From Muscardinus avellanarius (lineage: Eukaryota > Chordata > Mammalia > Rodentia > Gliridae), in the NCBI GenBank assembly GCA_963383645.1, contig OY726561.1, positions 139,209,965 to 139,273,964 on the forward strand: a stretch of 64,000 nt of DNA, given 5' to 3'. Made by a program: the position numbers and the translations under genes. The notes below the pieces were generated by a model, which saw only the letters and a list, made by a program, of their open reading frames with translations, made no database searches and was not told where the DNA came from. Below, piece by piece: positions 53,850 to 63,897 of the stretch (position 1 is the stretch's first letter; each line of letters opens with the position of its first letter).

Positions 53850-54244
53850 AATGGCACCGCACCATGTGGAGCCTTTCGTGTTTTGCTTCTTCTGGCTCTG
53901 ACTACACTGCCGTAATTTACTCACACTGCTCGTGTAGCTGAGTCATCCGTTCATTTGCAGCGATATAGAGCACTTCATTGAAGACGCCATGATCTGTCTA
54001 CCCGTTCTCTTGCGGTGTAATTGATCTCTCATGATTTGTTGTTTTATAGGTCTATTAATCTCAGTGCTATGACTTTTTTTGCAGCTCAATCTCACTTTGT
54101 CGCTGGTGAAGCATACCTCCTCTGTTTTTAACACTTTTCAGACTGTCTAATGCAAAAAACCAAAATGTAAATCACAAAACCAAAAAGCAACATCACCAAG
54201 GATGTATGAGAGAACAGAGTTATTCTTAAGAGCAATATCAAAAT
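53850..54244. other. Unassigned interval
   Basis: No gene or repeat recognised. Confidence 0.35.
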
Positions 54245-54255
54245 TGAGCCCTTCT

Positions 54256-54560
54256 GCCGGGTGTAGCTCACGCCAGTCATCCCAGTACTGGGAAGGCTGA
54301 GACAGGAGGATCCCAGGTTCATGGCCAGCCTCAGAAACTTGGCAAAACACTGTTTCCAAATAAGTAAATAAGCCGGGCGTGGTGGGGCACGCTTGTAATC
54401 CCCGCGCTTGGGAAGTGGAGACAGGAGGATCACGCAGGTTCGAAGACAGCCGCACTGGCTTAAGAGACCCTGTTTCCAAAAATAAAAAATCATAAAATAG
54501 GTCTGGGAGTGTAGCCCGGAGGTAGAAGGGCTTTCAGGAACCCCAGTACCACCACCAAAA

Positions 54561-54607
<47 letters not shown>

Positions 54608-54668
54608 GGCTGGAGGTGGAGCTCAGAGGTAGCGTATTCCTGGGTTCAATCCCGAGTACTCCCTACCT
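54256..54668 (+). mobile_element. Older B1-dID SINE split by a young SINE
   Basis: B1 part 54256-54371 and ID part 54608-54668. The string tgagcccttct occurs at about 54246 and 54676, the host target duplication. Confidence 0.85.
54372..54560 (+). mobile_element. Young short-form B1-dID SINE nested in the older SINE
   Basis: Followed by an (AAAT)n tail to 54607. It inserted into the A-rich linker of the older SINE, a preferred L1 endonuclease target. Confidence 0.9.
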
Positions 54669-54823
54669 ACAAAGAGTGAGCCCTTCTGAAGTGGCTCCTG
54701 CACTGTAAAAGCCACATGAAATGTCCACAGCAAGGACTGCAGTATGGAGTGAAGGTTGCAAATCCAACCGTTCAGTCTCACTCCCACCCACACCAGAGAG
54801 AGCCCGGCAGAGACAAGAACCGA

Positions 54824-54892
54824 ACAGCCCCTTCAAGGCTCGTAATCCTTGGGTCCCATGAGGTCCAGCAACTCCCAGACATATGCAAATGT
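54824..54892 (-). pseudogene. Collagen VI exon at the start of the helix
   Basis: The minus strand reads CIC LGVAGPHGTQGLRALKGLFG: a Cys-X-Cys just before the helix, as expected where the helix begins in alpha3-type chains, then Gly at every third residue except one Ala (GLR ALK). Splice sites are not clear: the bases before it (tgctgctgcac) look like a decayed acceptor. Confidence 0.65.
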
Positions 54893-55586
54893 GCAGCAGC
54901 AGGCCCTCTCTGCTATGTTTCCCTGGAAAGGAGCGAATCAGGGTGCACAAGGACCATCAGAAGTTTTATCATGCAAGAATTGTATTCACACAAATCATAA
55001 CCCACCACCAACTCGCCCAGCCCCTGCCTTGGGGAGGGAGGATACAGAGAATAAGAGGAGCTGCAGGGATTAATTGTGCAGAGAGGGCGCCAGGTTAACA
55101 ACCATACTGGCAACATCCCTGCTCCAAAGGAAATGGCCTGTTACAGACAGGGCACCAAGCACATAGATGGCCACAGGCCAAGTCTGCCTAAGACTCTGGC
55201 TCCAAGTTAGCAATCTCCTAAATTTCTGTAGCATGAACTTTCAGAAGATGTTTTAATTAGATTTGGAGTTGGTTGGCCTTTATTTTCCTATGCATTCATT
55301 TAGTGAGATGACAAAGAACTAAATAATATACAAAAAAATAGAGAGAGATATAATACCCTGGCCTTTCTAACTTTCTTGTGATTTACTTTTTTATTTATGT
55401 GTGGAACATATTGAAAATGGTATACATTTAGACTGTGCTTGGTGCCCTCTCCCCCATGCATGATTTTTTATTTCCTAAAGACCATGTGCTTAACTGAGTG
55501 GAGCAAATGGAGGCAGTCTTTGGAAATGCCAAGATTCTAATTTCGTTCTCCTGGCATTTGCGACAACTGGATTTTTCACAGCTCAC
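54893..55586. other. Relic intron between linker and first helix exon
   Basis: AT-rich in its right half; no other feature recognised. Confidence 0.4.
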
Positions 55587-55729
55587 CAGGTACCGTGAGC
55601 GCATGCTGCCCAGATTCACCCTTCCAGTGGTCAGGCGAGTTCTATAATCAAAGCCCTTTCCAAATTCAAAGCTGGAAAAGTCGTCATAAGCAACAGCATC
55701 AAGTAACACCACCAGCAGACCACAGAGTC
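55587..55729 (-). pseudogene. Collagen VI linker exon before the helix, open
   Basis: Minus-strand exon of 143 bases between acceptor ttactaaacag and donor gtgagc. It encodes LLVVLLDAVAYDDFSSFEF then GKGFDYRTRL and LGSMRSRYL without a stop. The FEFG(K/R)GF motif is the signature of the last N-domain end just before the collagen helix in alpha3-type collagen VI chains. It is the best preserved exon here and could on its own look like a live gene. Confidence 0.8.
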
Positions 55730-56205
55730 CTGTTTAGTAACAATGACAGGTGAGAAACCAGATACTGCACACAAAAAGAGAATTTCCACGTAGTGAAAGT
55801 TATTCAAAGACTCAGAAATGGAGCAAAATGGGCCTAAGAGGAAGCAGGACGCCCTGCACGTGAAGAACCCGGTGGCAGCTTTGCCTGCAGTTTTGAATAT
55901 GCACCCGTCTCTGACTTTAGCCTGAAACCCCCTGAGAAAAAGTATTCAAGAGAAACTCTTTATGAGTGGACTGAAAACACTAGGAGGAAACTGTGTTCGA
56001 TGTCTTGCCACTAGTTTTAGGCACCTCTTAGGCATTCCAAAGTGATTTCTAAAGAAAGGGGCAGTGCCCATCTTTGGCGGGGTCTTCTGCATTCCTGGGT
56101 GGAAGTTAATGATAATTCACAAGTCATCCCCACTACCAAACAGGTCAGAGAGCCCATGGTGGAAAGCCCAGGTGAGTCACTCAGCTGAAGTCCTGGCACA
56201 TCCAG
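55730..56205. other. Relic intron, nothing recognised
   Basis: The upstream exon of the last N-domain should lie in this direction, but I could not find it. Confidence 0.35.
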
Positions 56206-56480
56206 CCATCCATTCACTCACTCGCGATTCACTCATCTCCTAGTGCATTTGCTCCGCCCGTCCCACCATTACACGAGGGCTCTGTGCTACTCGTTGCACC
56301 AGGAACACAGACGATTCCTGTCTCCTGCCTGTCCGCTTTCACGGTCAAATTAAACAGACGGACAAGAATCAAACTTTTGTTCAGAGAAGGGTAAGTGCTC
56401 TGGAAATGTCGGAGTGGTGTGCAGGCCTGAGGAAAGGCTCCTAACGCAATCTTAGAGAGTCACAGGAGGCTTCTTGGAGA
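56205..56480 (-). mobile_element. Possible L2 3' end, minus strand
   Basis: Order: ccattcactcactcg, ctgtgctactcgttgcaccagg, ttaaacagacggacaag, aaggctcctaac, ggaggcttcttggagaa resembles old L2-derived DNA. Diverged. Confidence 0.4.
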
Positions 56481-56497
56481 AACTGGTGTTTACACAG

Positions 56498-56540
<43 letters not shown>

Positions 56541-56549
56541 CATGGGTGC

Positions 56550-56594
<45 letters not shown>
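56498..56594. repeat. (TG)n followed by (GA)n
   Basis: TG units at 56498-56538 and GA units at 56550-56593. Confidence 0.95.
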
Positions 56595-56595
<1 letters not shown>

Positions 56596-56672
56596 TGCAC
56601 TAGGGATTAAAGCCAGGGGGTTCTTCCTCTAAGCTGTACTCTCAGTTCTTTCTTTCTCTTATTCTTCTTGTC

Positions 56673-56715
<43 letters not shown>

Positions 56716-57124
56716 ACAGCGTAGCCAGCCATGGTGACGCCTGCCTGTAATGTTCGGGTCTCATCAGTGGTTAAATCCATTGACTCATAGGGTGGTGATG
56801 TAGGCAGATAGGGCGTGGCTGGAGGGGGTGGGCCACTGCTGGTGTGGCCTTGGGGATTCTCTATGTTCCTTTTTTCCTCCCCTCACACTTTTCCTCTGCT
56901 TTTTTCAGCATGCCCTGAGCTCTGCAGATGCGTCAGCCTAACGTGGACTAAACCTATGGAATCTCTGGGACTGTGGGCAAAGAAACTTTCCTTCCTCTGA
57001 GTGGTCACGTATTTGGTGAGAAAGCTGACCGACACATACCATACGTGCTGGCCTCTAACCTGCAATCTTCCTGCCTCAGCCTCCCAAGCACTGGGATTGC
57101 AGGCATGCGCCGTCACGCCCAGCT
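56596..57124 (-). mobile_element. B1-dID SINE split by a (TTA)n repeat and a MaLR LTR
   Basis: ID fragment at 56596-56660 and B1 end at 57058-57124, both minus strand. Between are (TTA)n at 56676-56714, a short plus-strand B1 piece (56720-56747) and the LTR. Confidence 0.55.
56748..57060 (+). mobile_element. Rodent MaLR-type LTR, plus strand
   Basis: Starts tgttcgggtctcatcag and ends in the region aactttccttcctctgag ... ggtcacgtatttgg ... aaagctgacc. This is the layout of rodent MT/ORR-like MaLR LTRs and the reverse of the copy at 24.2-24.6 kb. Confidence 0.55.
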
Positions 57125-57610
57125 TGCTTGAGCTGGTCTCTGAAGGAAGGGTAGAAGTTCACCAAGGGAAAGAAACAGAGATGAAGATGGAGAGAAGAGC
57201 TGGGGAGGAAGGGAGGCAGGCAGAGCTTCACAGGAGGACATGCAGGAATGAAGCCATAGAGGACCTTGGAGGAGGAGGCTGAATTCTGCAGAGCCATGTG
57301 GGCCAACTTAAGGAAGTTTACACACATCCCAGGAACAGTGAGAAGGTGTTGAAGGGGTCTGAGCAGAGAAGATGATACAACCCAGAAAACAAACAGGACA
57401 TTCTGTGGCCTCTGGGCAGGGGAGGGGGTCACCTTGAAGAAGCTGAATCCCAGAAGCTAATCTGAGGCTCTACCAAGTCTCAAACAGGGCATCCCATCCG
57501 ATGACCAGCGGAGTCTTTCTCTGCCACATACCCTCTCAGCGTCTCCATCCAGCTGCCATTCCATCCAAAGCTCTAACCCAGATACAGGGTGTAGAGGAGA
57601 CGTGCTCCTC
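57125..57610. other. Unassigned interval
   Basis: Overlapping short frames, nothing recognised. Confidence 0.35.
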
Positions 57611-57611
57611 C

Positions 57612-58870
57612 CAGTCCCCAGTGCTTCCTTTCTTTTTTAAGCATATACTGCTCTCGGTGCATTGTGATTATGCATCCTACTGAGATTCCAGGTGGCAGAA
57701 GTTCACGCACACATAGCACTTGCCATGTTTTCCTCCAGACCCCACCCTACTTCCTCGTCGTCTTCTTACATATATTGAAATTGGTACTGACAGCTTCATA
57801 CATGGACAGAGCAGTTTTGAACCGTTTTCTTCCTCAATTCTCCCGTTTTTCCCTCCATCTCCTTCCACTGCTCTCTCTCCTCATTCATCAAATGCCTTTT
57901 TGTTTCCTTTTTCCTCTCCAGCTTCCACGTATGAGAGAAAACATAAAACCTTTGGTTTTCTGAGACTGGCTGATCTCACTTAGCAAAATATTCTCTAGCA
58001 CCACTGAATCTTTTTCTGCAAATGACACAATTTTGTTCTTCTTTATGGCTGAGTAAAATTCCATTGTGTATGTATACTATATTTTCTTTAGCTGTTGCTC
58101 TGTTGATGCACATCTAGGTTGGTAATATAATTTGGCTGTTGTGAATTGTGTTGCTATAAGTATGGATATGCGATATCATTATAGCATTATGACTTTAATT
58201 CTTTTGGAAAGAACTAAATTATAGCTGGGTCATATGATGGTTCCATTCCTAATCTTTTGAGGAACCTCTATCCTAACCTTTATAATGGTTACATTAATTT
58301 ATAATACCAACAGTGTATACAGGTAGGTTCCCATTTCTCCACATTCTTGACAGAACTATTATTGTTTGTATTCTTGATGATTGCCATTCTAGCTGGAGTG
58401 AGATGGAATCTCAGCAAAAAAAAAAAAAATCAAGAGTCTGAAGAGAGTCTACAGAATGCTGGCTATTCCTCTGATAAAGGACTAATATCTAGAATATATT
58501 AAAAACTTTAAAAACTTAACACTAAAAAACACACAATTAAAAATAGGCAATTGAGCCAGGCATGGTGGCGCACACTTGTAATCCCCGCGCTTGGGAGGCA
58601 GAGACAGGAGGATCGCGTAGGTTCGAAGCCATCCACATGCACTGGCTTAGGAGACCCTGTTTCCAAATAAAAATGTAAAAATAGGTCTGGGAGTGTAGCC
58701 TGGAGGTAGAAGGGCTTCCAGGAACCCCAGTACCACCAAAAAAAAAAAAAAAAAAATAGGCAATTGAACTGAACAGACACTTTTCAAAAGAAGAAATACA
58801 AAGGGCCAATAATAAAAATATGAAAAATGTTCAACATCATTAGCATTCTGGGAGATCAACTCCTCGTTAC
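57612..58870 (-). mobile_element. L1 with a 5' inversion, minus strand, carrying a young SINE
   Basis: 57612-58417 is the complement of the L1 3'UTR and ORF2 end (T-rich start, cggtgcattgtgattatg). After a 13-base A run at 58418-58430 the orientation flips: 58431-58554 and 58768-58870 read sense ORF2 (ctgataaaggactaatatc; caaaagaagaaatacaaa). The two parts abut in L1 coordinates apart from about 30 bases, as expected from twin priming. Confidence 0.75.
58555..58751 (+). mobile_element. Young short-form B1-dID SINE with exact target duplication
   Basis: Flanked by aaaaataggcaattga at 58539-58554 and 58752-58767, inside L1. Confidence 0.95.
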
Positions 58871-59397
58871 ACTGAGCTGCTATCTTTTACATGAATAATC
58901 AGAAATAATAAGAGATATCTTAAGCTATGCTTCCTAGAAGCAGATGGGGGCAGGGGGACGAGCGATTCATGGAGGCCACTGCTGCTGCTCCAGAGTCAGA
59001 ACCCTGGCTTCCCAACTCCAGGCCCAGGACTCTCCCATCTCAATTAGTCGCCTCCACTTGAATGCTCAAGTGGGAGAGAAACGATGTGGCGTACTTGGAG
59101 AGACTAGCATATTTTCAGAAAGAAGTGGCTTCCATCATAACTCCAGAAGCAGAAACACGCTGGGGAATTTCTACATGTGATATAAATTTCACAAAATGTG
59201 CAATGCTGCCTGGCATGCTGTCCTCCCAACTCCCAGCCCCAACTGGACAGAACTCGACAAAATATGGCTGCTGTCCTCCAGAGCTGAAAAGTGACACCCC
59301 CTTCAGGTGGCTCCTGGCTTCCTCAGTCGATGCCTTCACACCTGCCCTCTTGCTTCATCTGCATTATCCACCTGGCCTTGGCTGCCTTTTTTTTAAC

Positions 59398-59400
<3 letters not shown>
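58871..59400. other. Unassigned interval
   Basis: Frames of 126 (plus) and 74 (minus) codons, neither with a recognisable domain. Lies within the decayed collagen gene. Confidence 0.35.
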
Positions 59401-59442
<42 letters not shown>

Positions 59443-59640
59443 CTGGGAGTGGAACCCAGGGGCCTTTCTACCTCCGGGCTATACTCCCAGACCTTTTTTA
59501 TACTTTATTTGGAAACAGGGTCTCACTAAGTTGCTGAGAGCCTCACTCAGTAGCTGAGGCTGGCTTCGAACCTGTGCGATCCTCCTGTCTCAGCCTCCCA
59601 AGCACAGGGATTACAAGCATGTGCCACCACGCCCGGCTCT
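59401..59640 (-). mobile_element. B1-dID SINE with (TG)n tail
   Basis: TG units 59401-59440, then the minus-strand SINE to about 59638. A short L1-like tail complement (attagtgcattgtaag) follows at 59658-59673. Confidence 0.85.
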
Positions 59641-59689
59641 TTTTTTAAATTATTTTTATTAGTGCATTGTAAGTTGTAGTTTGCAGCCA

Positions 59690-60285
59690 TTTATATCTGT
59701 GACCTCTGGGTTAAATAATCTCTAAGGATAATTCCGATCTTTAATATGTTATGAGGATATGAATACCATCATTAAAGCAAGAAAGCACACACTGTATACA
59801 TGCATACACATGTACACATATACACATGTACACATATACACGTGTGCGAAGTCCCTTACAAGATGGTTTAACAAAGTTAAAATAGCCAAACATTCCATCA
59901 GCAAATGCTGATTTTCCTTAATTCCTACTTTATGCAGGACATGGTCTTAGGACCTCTGGAAATAGGAGCTACAGATGCAGGTGCTAAGAGGAGCGTGAAC
60001 CCTGGGTTGCAGGGAGGGGACAGGGCTGACCAGAGGACACGGCCCTCCAGCCTCTACAGCCTCTCCTAGTCTCCAAGGGAGGCTGGCTGAGCCCAGACTT
60101 CCTGGAAGCAGAGAAGTGCTCTCTTCTCACCGAGCATGGTTCTAAATACGTGTTCTGCTAGCGCTGACCAATGACCTATCCCTGGGACAAAGCTAGCTTG
60201 GAGGTTGCCGTGGAGTCAATCCACACGAAGGCCACGCACTGGTTTTCCCACAGCTCTGGCAGATTTCAGGAACCACCCTTTTATT
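59690..60285. other. Relic intron, with an alternating ACATGT-type tract
   Basis: A short run of CACATGTACACATAT units lies at 59795-59850. No exon recognised. Confidence 0.4.
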
Positions 60286-61043
60286 TCATGTTCTCTTTAA
60301 CCTATTAACATCTTGGAAGGTGATTCTTCTTTTGGACCTGCCCATAGTGGGCAGAAGCTGTTCCTTACGAACATCACCCACGCCCAAAACCAGGACACAG
60401 ATCCCCAGGTCTTTTCCAGAGTTTTTACTGCATCTGCCACATTAGAGTGGAGAGACCCAGAGGTGATAACAACCAAGGTCTGAGAGACACCGCATTTCTT
60501 CTCCTTCCAGCAAATGGGTGGAGCGTAGAGCTCACTTTCTTAAGGGCTGTGGCAATGTGTGGAAATCCACTGCTCGTGGTGACAGTCTGGATTTGTGCCT
60601 TCCACTGGGTTTGGGTTAGTGAGCTTCCCAACTCAATAATTTCCCAATGATGCCGGGCATGGTGGTGCACGCTTGTAATCTCCGCGTTTGGGAGGCGGAG
60701 ACAGGAGGATCACGCTGGTTCGAAGCTAGCCGCACTGGCTTAAGAGACCCTGTTTCCAAATAAAAAATATAAAAACAGGGCTGGGAGTGTAGCCTGGAGG
60801 TAGAAGGGCTCCAGGAACCCCAGTACCACCAAAAAAAATGAATATAAATAAATAAATAAATAAACAAATAATTTCCCATTAGAGGCTCCCATATTGAGCC
60901 ATCCCAATTTTTATTCTTTGATACTACATGTCAAAATTGTCAATTAAGTCTGACAAGAACGCTGCCATGATAACAAATGCCGAATTGGATACCAAGACAG
61001 AGCCATCAAAGAAGAAAATCACATCCACTTCGTGGAGGTCACA
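60286..61043 (-). pseudogene. Collagen VI N-terminal von Willebrand A domain exon, broken by SINE, stops and frameshifts
   Basis: Minus-strand reading: CDLHEVDVIFFFDGSVLVSN (metal-site DGSxxxS type), AAFLSDLIDNFD, then TAG (60926-60924), RIKIGMAQYGS, TAA (60881-60879), WEIIELGSSLTQTQWKAQI, SGFPHIATALKKV, then a shift, GVSQTLVVITSGSLHSNV, ADAVKTLEKTW, another shift, GICVLVLGVGDVRKEQLLP. This is the full order of a collagen VI N-type vWA domain. A young SINE (60647-60866) splits the codon run around EIIELG. Upstream, a pyrimidine-rich stretch (tttttcttgtttcccattgc) ends without a clean AG, so the acceptor may also be lost. Confidence 0.8.
60647..60866 (+). mobile_element. Young short-form B1-dID SINE inside a collagen VI exon
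   Basis: Flanked by aataatttccca at 60635-60646 and 60867-60878. Tail contains AAAT units. The SINE is plus strand, opposite to the collagen exon. Confidence 0.95.
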
Positions 61044-61489
61044 GACCGCAATGGGAAACAAGAAAAAGTTATTTTCCGTCAAGAATCATTTGAAATTTTT
61101 CCTTTATTCCAAAGTATAAATTGCTTTACTAAGAACTTGCATTGCTTTACATTAGTAGCGAATTTGAAAGAAGTTAACAGAAGAAAGAACCACCGATTGG
61201 CCTGCAAGGAGAGAGAAAAATAGCAGGAGGAGTCGTGATAATAGAGGTTTTTCAAGTTGCAATTACTCTCATGATTCATCGGAAAAGACACCGCGGGCTA
61301 CTCAGAAAGAAAGTCGGAAGCTTGAATAGATTGAATGTGTTCATTAAAAGATCATTACAAAGGCTAGAAGTCTCTTCGACAGACAAATCCAGGCAACGGT
61401 ACTATTGTGCTCTTGGTAAGACTGCTTTCAGTGCTGCTATTTAACACGTGTTCTGAGAAGTAGCATTACTAAGAGGGCTTGGGAATATA
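61044..61489. other. Unassigned interval
   Basis: Short frames only. Should contain the intron upstream of the N-domain exon. Confidence 0.35.
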
Positions 61490-61640
61490 ATCACAGAGTT
61501 GATATCTGTGACCCCTTATGAGGAATCATCGTAATTTACAGGTCTAGGAACAGAACCCTGAGGTTAAATGATGTGCGTGAGGGCACACAATCCCTCTGGA
61601 GTAGAGCTGGTACCCGGAGCTTTACATCCTTGTTACCCTT
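61490..61640 (-). mobile_element. MIR SINE fragment, minus strand
   Basis: Complement core: taatttacaggtctaggaac, ccctgaggttaaatgatgtgcgtgagggcacac, gagtagagctggtacccgg. Confidence 0.65.
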
Positions 61641-62039
61641 AAATCGAGCCCACTTTTTCTACTACAATTGTTTTTTTTTTTAATTTTTTTATTGGTGCAC
61701 TGTATTCATACATCATAATGGGATTAAAAAAAAAACTTCTGTAGACATACATGCACACATCGCCCAGTTAGCCCCTACCCAATCCCCACCCCGTTCCCTC
61801 CCCATCCCTCCTTCCCATGCTTGGCTTAGTGGTTGACATCTAGTATTATAGCAATTTATCCAAAATTAACAATGATAATCTCACAGAACAGTTTCATTTG
61901 TCTGATACCAATCTTTGATGACTTAAAATAACATTTCAATGTTTCTTTTTGCTTTCTTTCTTACCAGAGAATACTTTTTCTTTCTTTTTTTTTTTTAGGT
62001 GAAACTATCACACATTTATTTATTTATTTTTCAGAAAAA

Positions 62040-62980
62040 ATCTATCCTAATATGGAATATGGACTCTAGATACCCAAAACGATCTCAAAAAAGAACAAAG
62101 CTAGAAGTTGTATATTTTCTGATTTCAAACCATATAAAGCTACAATAATTGAAACAGTGTAATACTGTTATAAAGACAGATATATAAACCATTGGAGTTA
62201 AATAAAAGCCTAGAGCTAAATTCTTCCCTATATTGTCAAGTTATTTTTGACAAGGTTTCCACGAACATTTGGTGGAGGAAATACTAATCTTTTAACTAAA
62301 TATTGTTGAAAAATAATAATTACATGAAAAAGAATAAAATTGGACCCTTACCTAACACCATACACAAATATTAACTCAAAATAGATAAAAGACCTAAATA
62401 TAAATCTTAAGACTATAAACTTTTAGAAGAAAATCTGGGTCATAAAACCTCACAACATTGAAATTGGCAGTGATTTCTTGGATATGATTTCAATGGCACA
62501 GGCAACAGAAGGGTAAACAAACTCCCTAAAAAATAAAAAAATAGAGCCGGGGGTGATGGCGCACGCTTGTAATCCCTGTGCTTGGGAGGCTGAGACAGGA
62601 GGATCACACGGGTTCAAAGCCAGCCTCAGCTACTGAGTGAGGCTCTCAGCAATTTAGTGAGACCCTGTTTCCAAATAAAATATAAGAATAAGGTCTGGGA
62701 ATATAGCCCGGAGGTAGAAAGCCTCTGGGTTACACCCCCAGTACCATCAAAAAAATAAAAAATAATAAAATAAAATTTAAAAATTGTATATCCAAAGACA
62801 ATGTAAACAGAGTTAAAAGTAACTGGTAGAATGGGATAAAATATTTCCAAATGCTATATCAGAAGCTATATCAATATTCCATATAGAAATCCTAAAAATT
62901 AGCAACAATAAAAGCAAACAATACAATTTAGAGATAGGTAAAAGACTGACATAAATAATGAATCTCCACAGATAACCAAT
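62040..62980 (+). mobile_element. Inverted ORF2 segment of copy 3
   Basis: Because the element is on the minus strand, ORF2 coding sense here is plus: ataaaagacctaaatataaa, agaagaaaatctgggtc, ggataaaatatttcc are readable left to right. Interrupted by the SINE. Confidence 0.75.
62546..62760 (+). mobile_element. B1-dID SINE inside copy 3
   Basis: Intermediate subfamily with an A-rich tail; the host run of A/T on both sides obscures the target duplication. Confidence 0.85.
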
Positions 62981-62987
62981 CTTAGTT

Positions 62988-63897
62988 GTCTGTTGGATGG
63001 AAAATCTTGTGTCTCTGGTTCTGGTGTGTTACCTAATTCTTCTTTGTAGTTAATCTCTTTGAGTATTTTCTCTAGCGCTGGTTTTTAAGACATAAATTCC
63101 TTCAGTTTCTGTTTGTCATGGAAGCTTCTTATTTCTCCATCTAATTTGATAGAAAGTTTTGCTGGGTAGGAAATTTTTGGCTGGAAGTTGTTTTCTTTCA
63201 GAGTTTGAAATATGTTACTCCAAGCCCTTCTGGCTCTCATGACTTGGTTTGGGAAGTCTGGAGTGATTCTAATTGGTTTGCCTCTGAATGTCACTTGGCC
63301 CTTTGTTTTTGTTGCCTTTAAGATTCTCTGCTTGGCTTCCACATTGGTCATTTTGACAATGATGTGGCGTGGGGATCCTCTTCTCCGATCCTGTCTAAAG
63401 GGAGTTCTATAAGTTTCCTGGATCTGTGTATCGACCTCTTGCTCTATGTTTGGAAAATTTTCTGCTATTACTTCCTTGAAGAGATTGTTGATCCCTTTGG
63501 TTTCACCTTCTTTTCCCTCCTCTATTCCAATTATTCTTAGGTTAGCTCTCTTAAAATGGGCCCATATTTCTTCAATGTCAGATTCCTGCTGTCGTATTTT
63601 TTTTTCTAATTTAGAAACTATGCGTTCTTTTTTGGAGTGATCATCTTCTAGGAGTGAGATTCTATTCTCCATGTGGTCTAATCAGTTGTTTGTACTTTGA
63701 ATTGAGGGCTTTACTTCATTAATTGCATCCTTTATCTCTTTTTGCCTCTCTTTGAATTCTTTTCGAAACACCTCTGTTATTTCTACAGTTATTTTCCTAA
63801 TTTGATCTTCTAGAAATCTCTGATTTTCTGTTTTATCAGGTCCTGATGTTGTGGGGTTGTGGGCATTCATTGCTCCATTGTTATTCCTCTTTCCCAT
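62988..63897 (-). pseudogene. L1 ORF1-type protein gene, copy 3, the least damaged
   Basis: ATG at 63897 (MGKRNNNGAMN). Read through the minus strand the frame is open except for TGA at the codon that is CGA in copy 1 (STNN*LDHMEN, near 63680, a CpG-type change), TAA in EFMS*KPALE (near 63087) and a 2-base loss in the (ca)n near the C terminus. The coiled coil, the RRM-like part (LRIIGIEEGKEGETKGINN) and the C-terminal RNA-binding domain (RGKPIRITPDF, RRAWSNIFQTLKE, SYPAKLSIKLDGEIR) are all present. Copies 1 and 3 differ by private mutations, so the source gene was intact when each was made. Confidence 0.85.

Larger units (their letters stand above)
41964..61043 (-). pseudogene. Decayed type VI collagen alpha chain gene (alpha4/5/6 class), partial
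   Basis: Six minus-strand segments in the right order encode pieces of one chain: N-terminal von Willebrand A domain (61043-60286), linker before the helix (55729-55587), collagen helix exons (54892-54824, 51696-51652, 50381-50339), and a C-terminal von Willebrand A domain (42640-41964). Such chains assemble with alpha1 and alpha2 into beaded microfibrils of the extracellular matrix. The remnants keep introns and several splice sites, so this is not a retrocopy. In-frame stops, frameshifts and a SINE within coding sequence show it can no longer make a full protein. Many helix exons, the first C-domain and other N-domains were not found, either lost or too diverged for me. Which paralogue (A4, A5 or A6) cannot be settled by eye, so I give no symbol. 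Confidence 0.8.
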
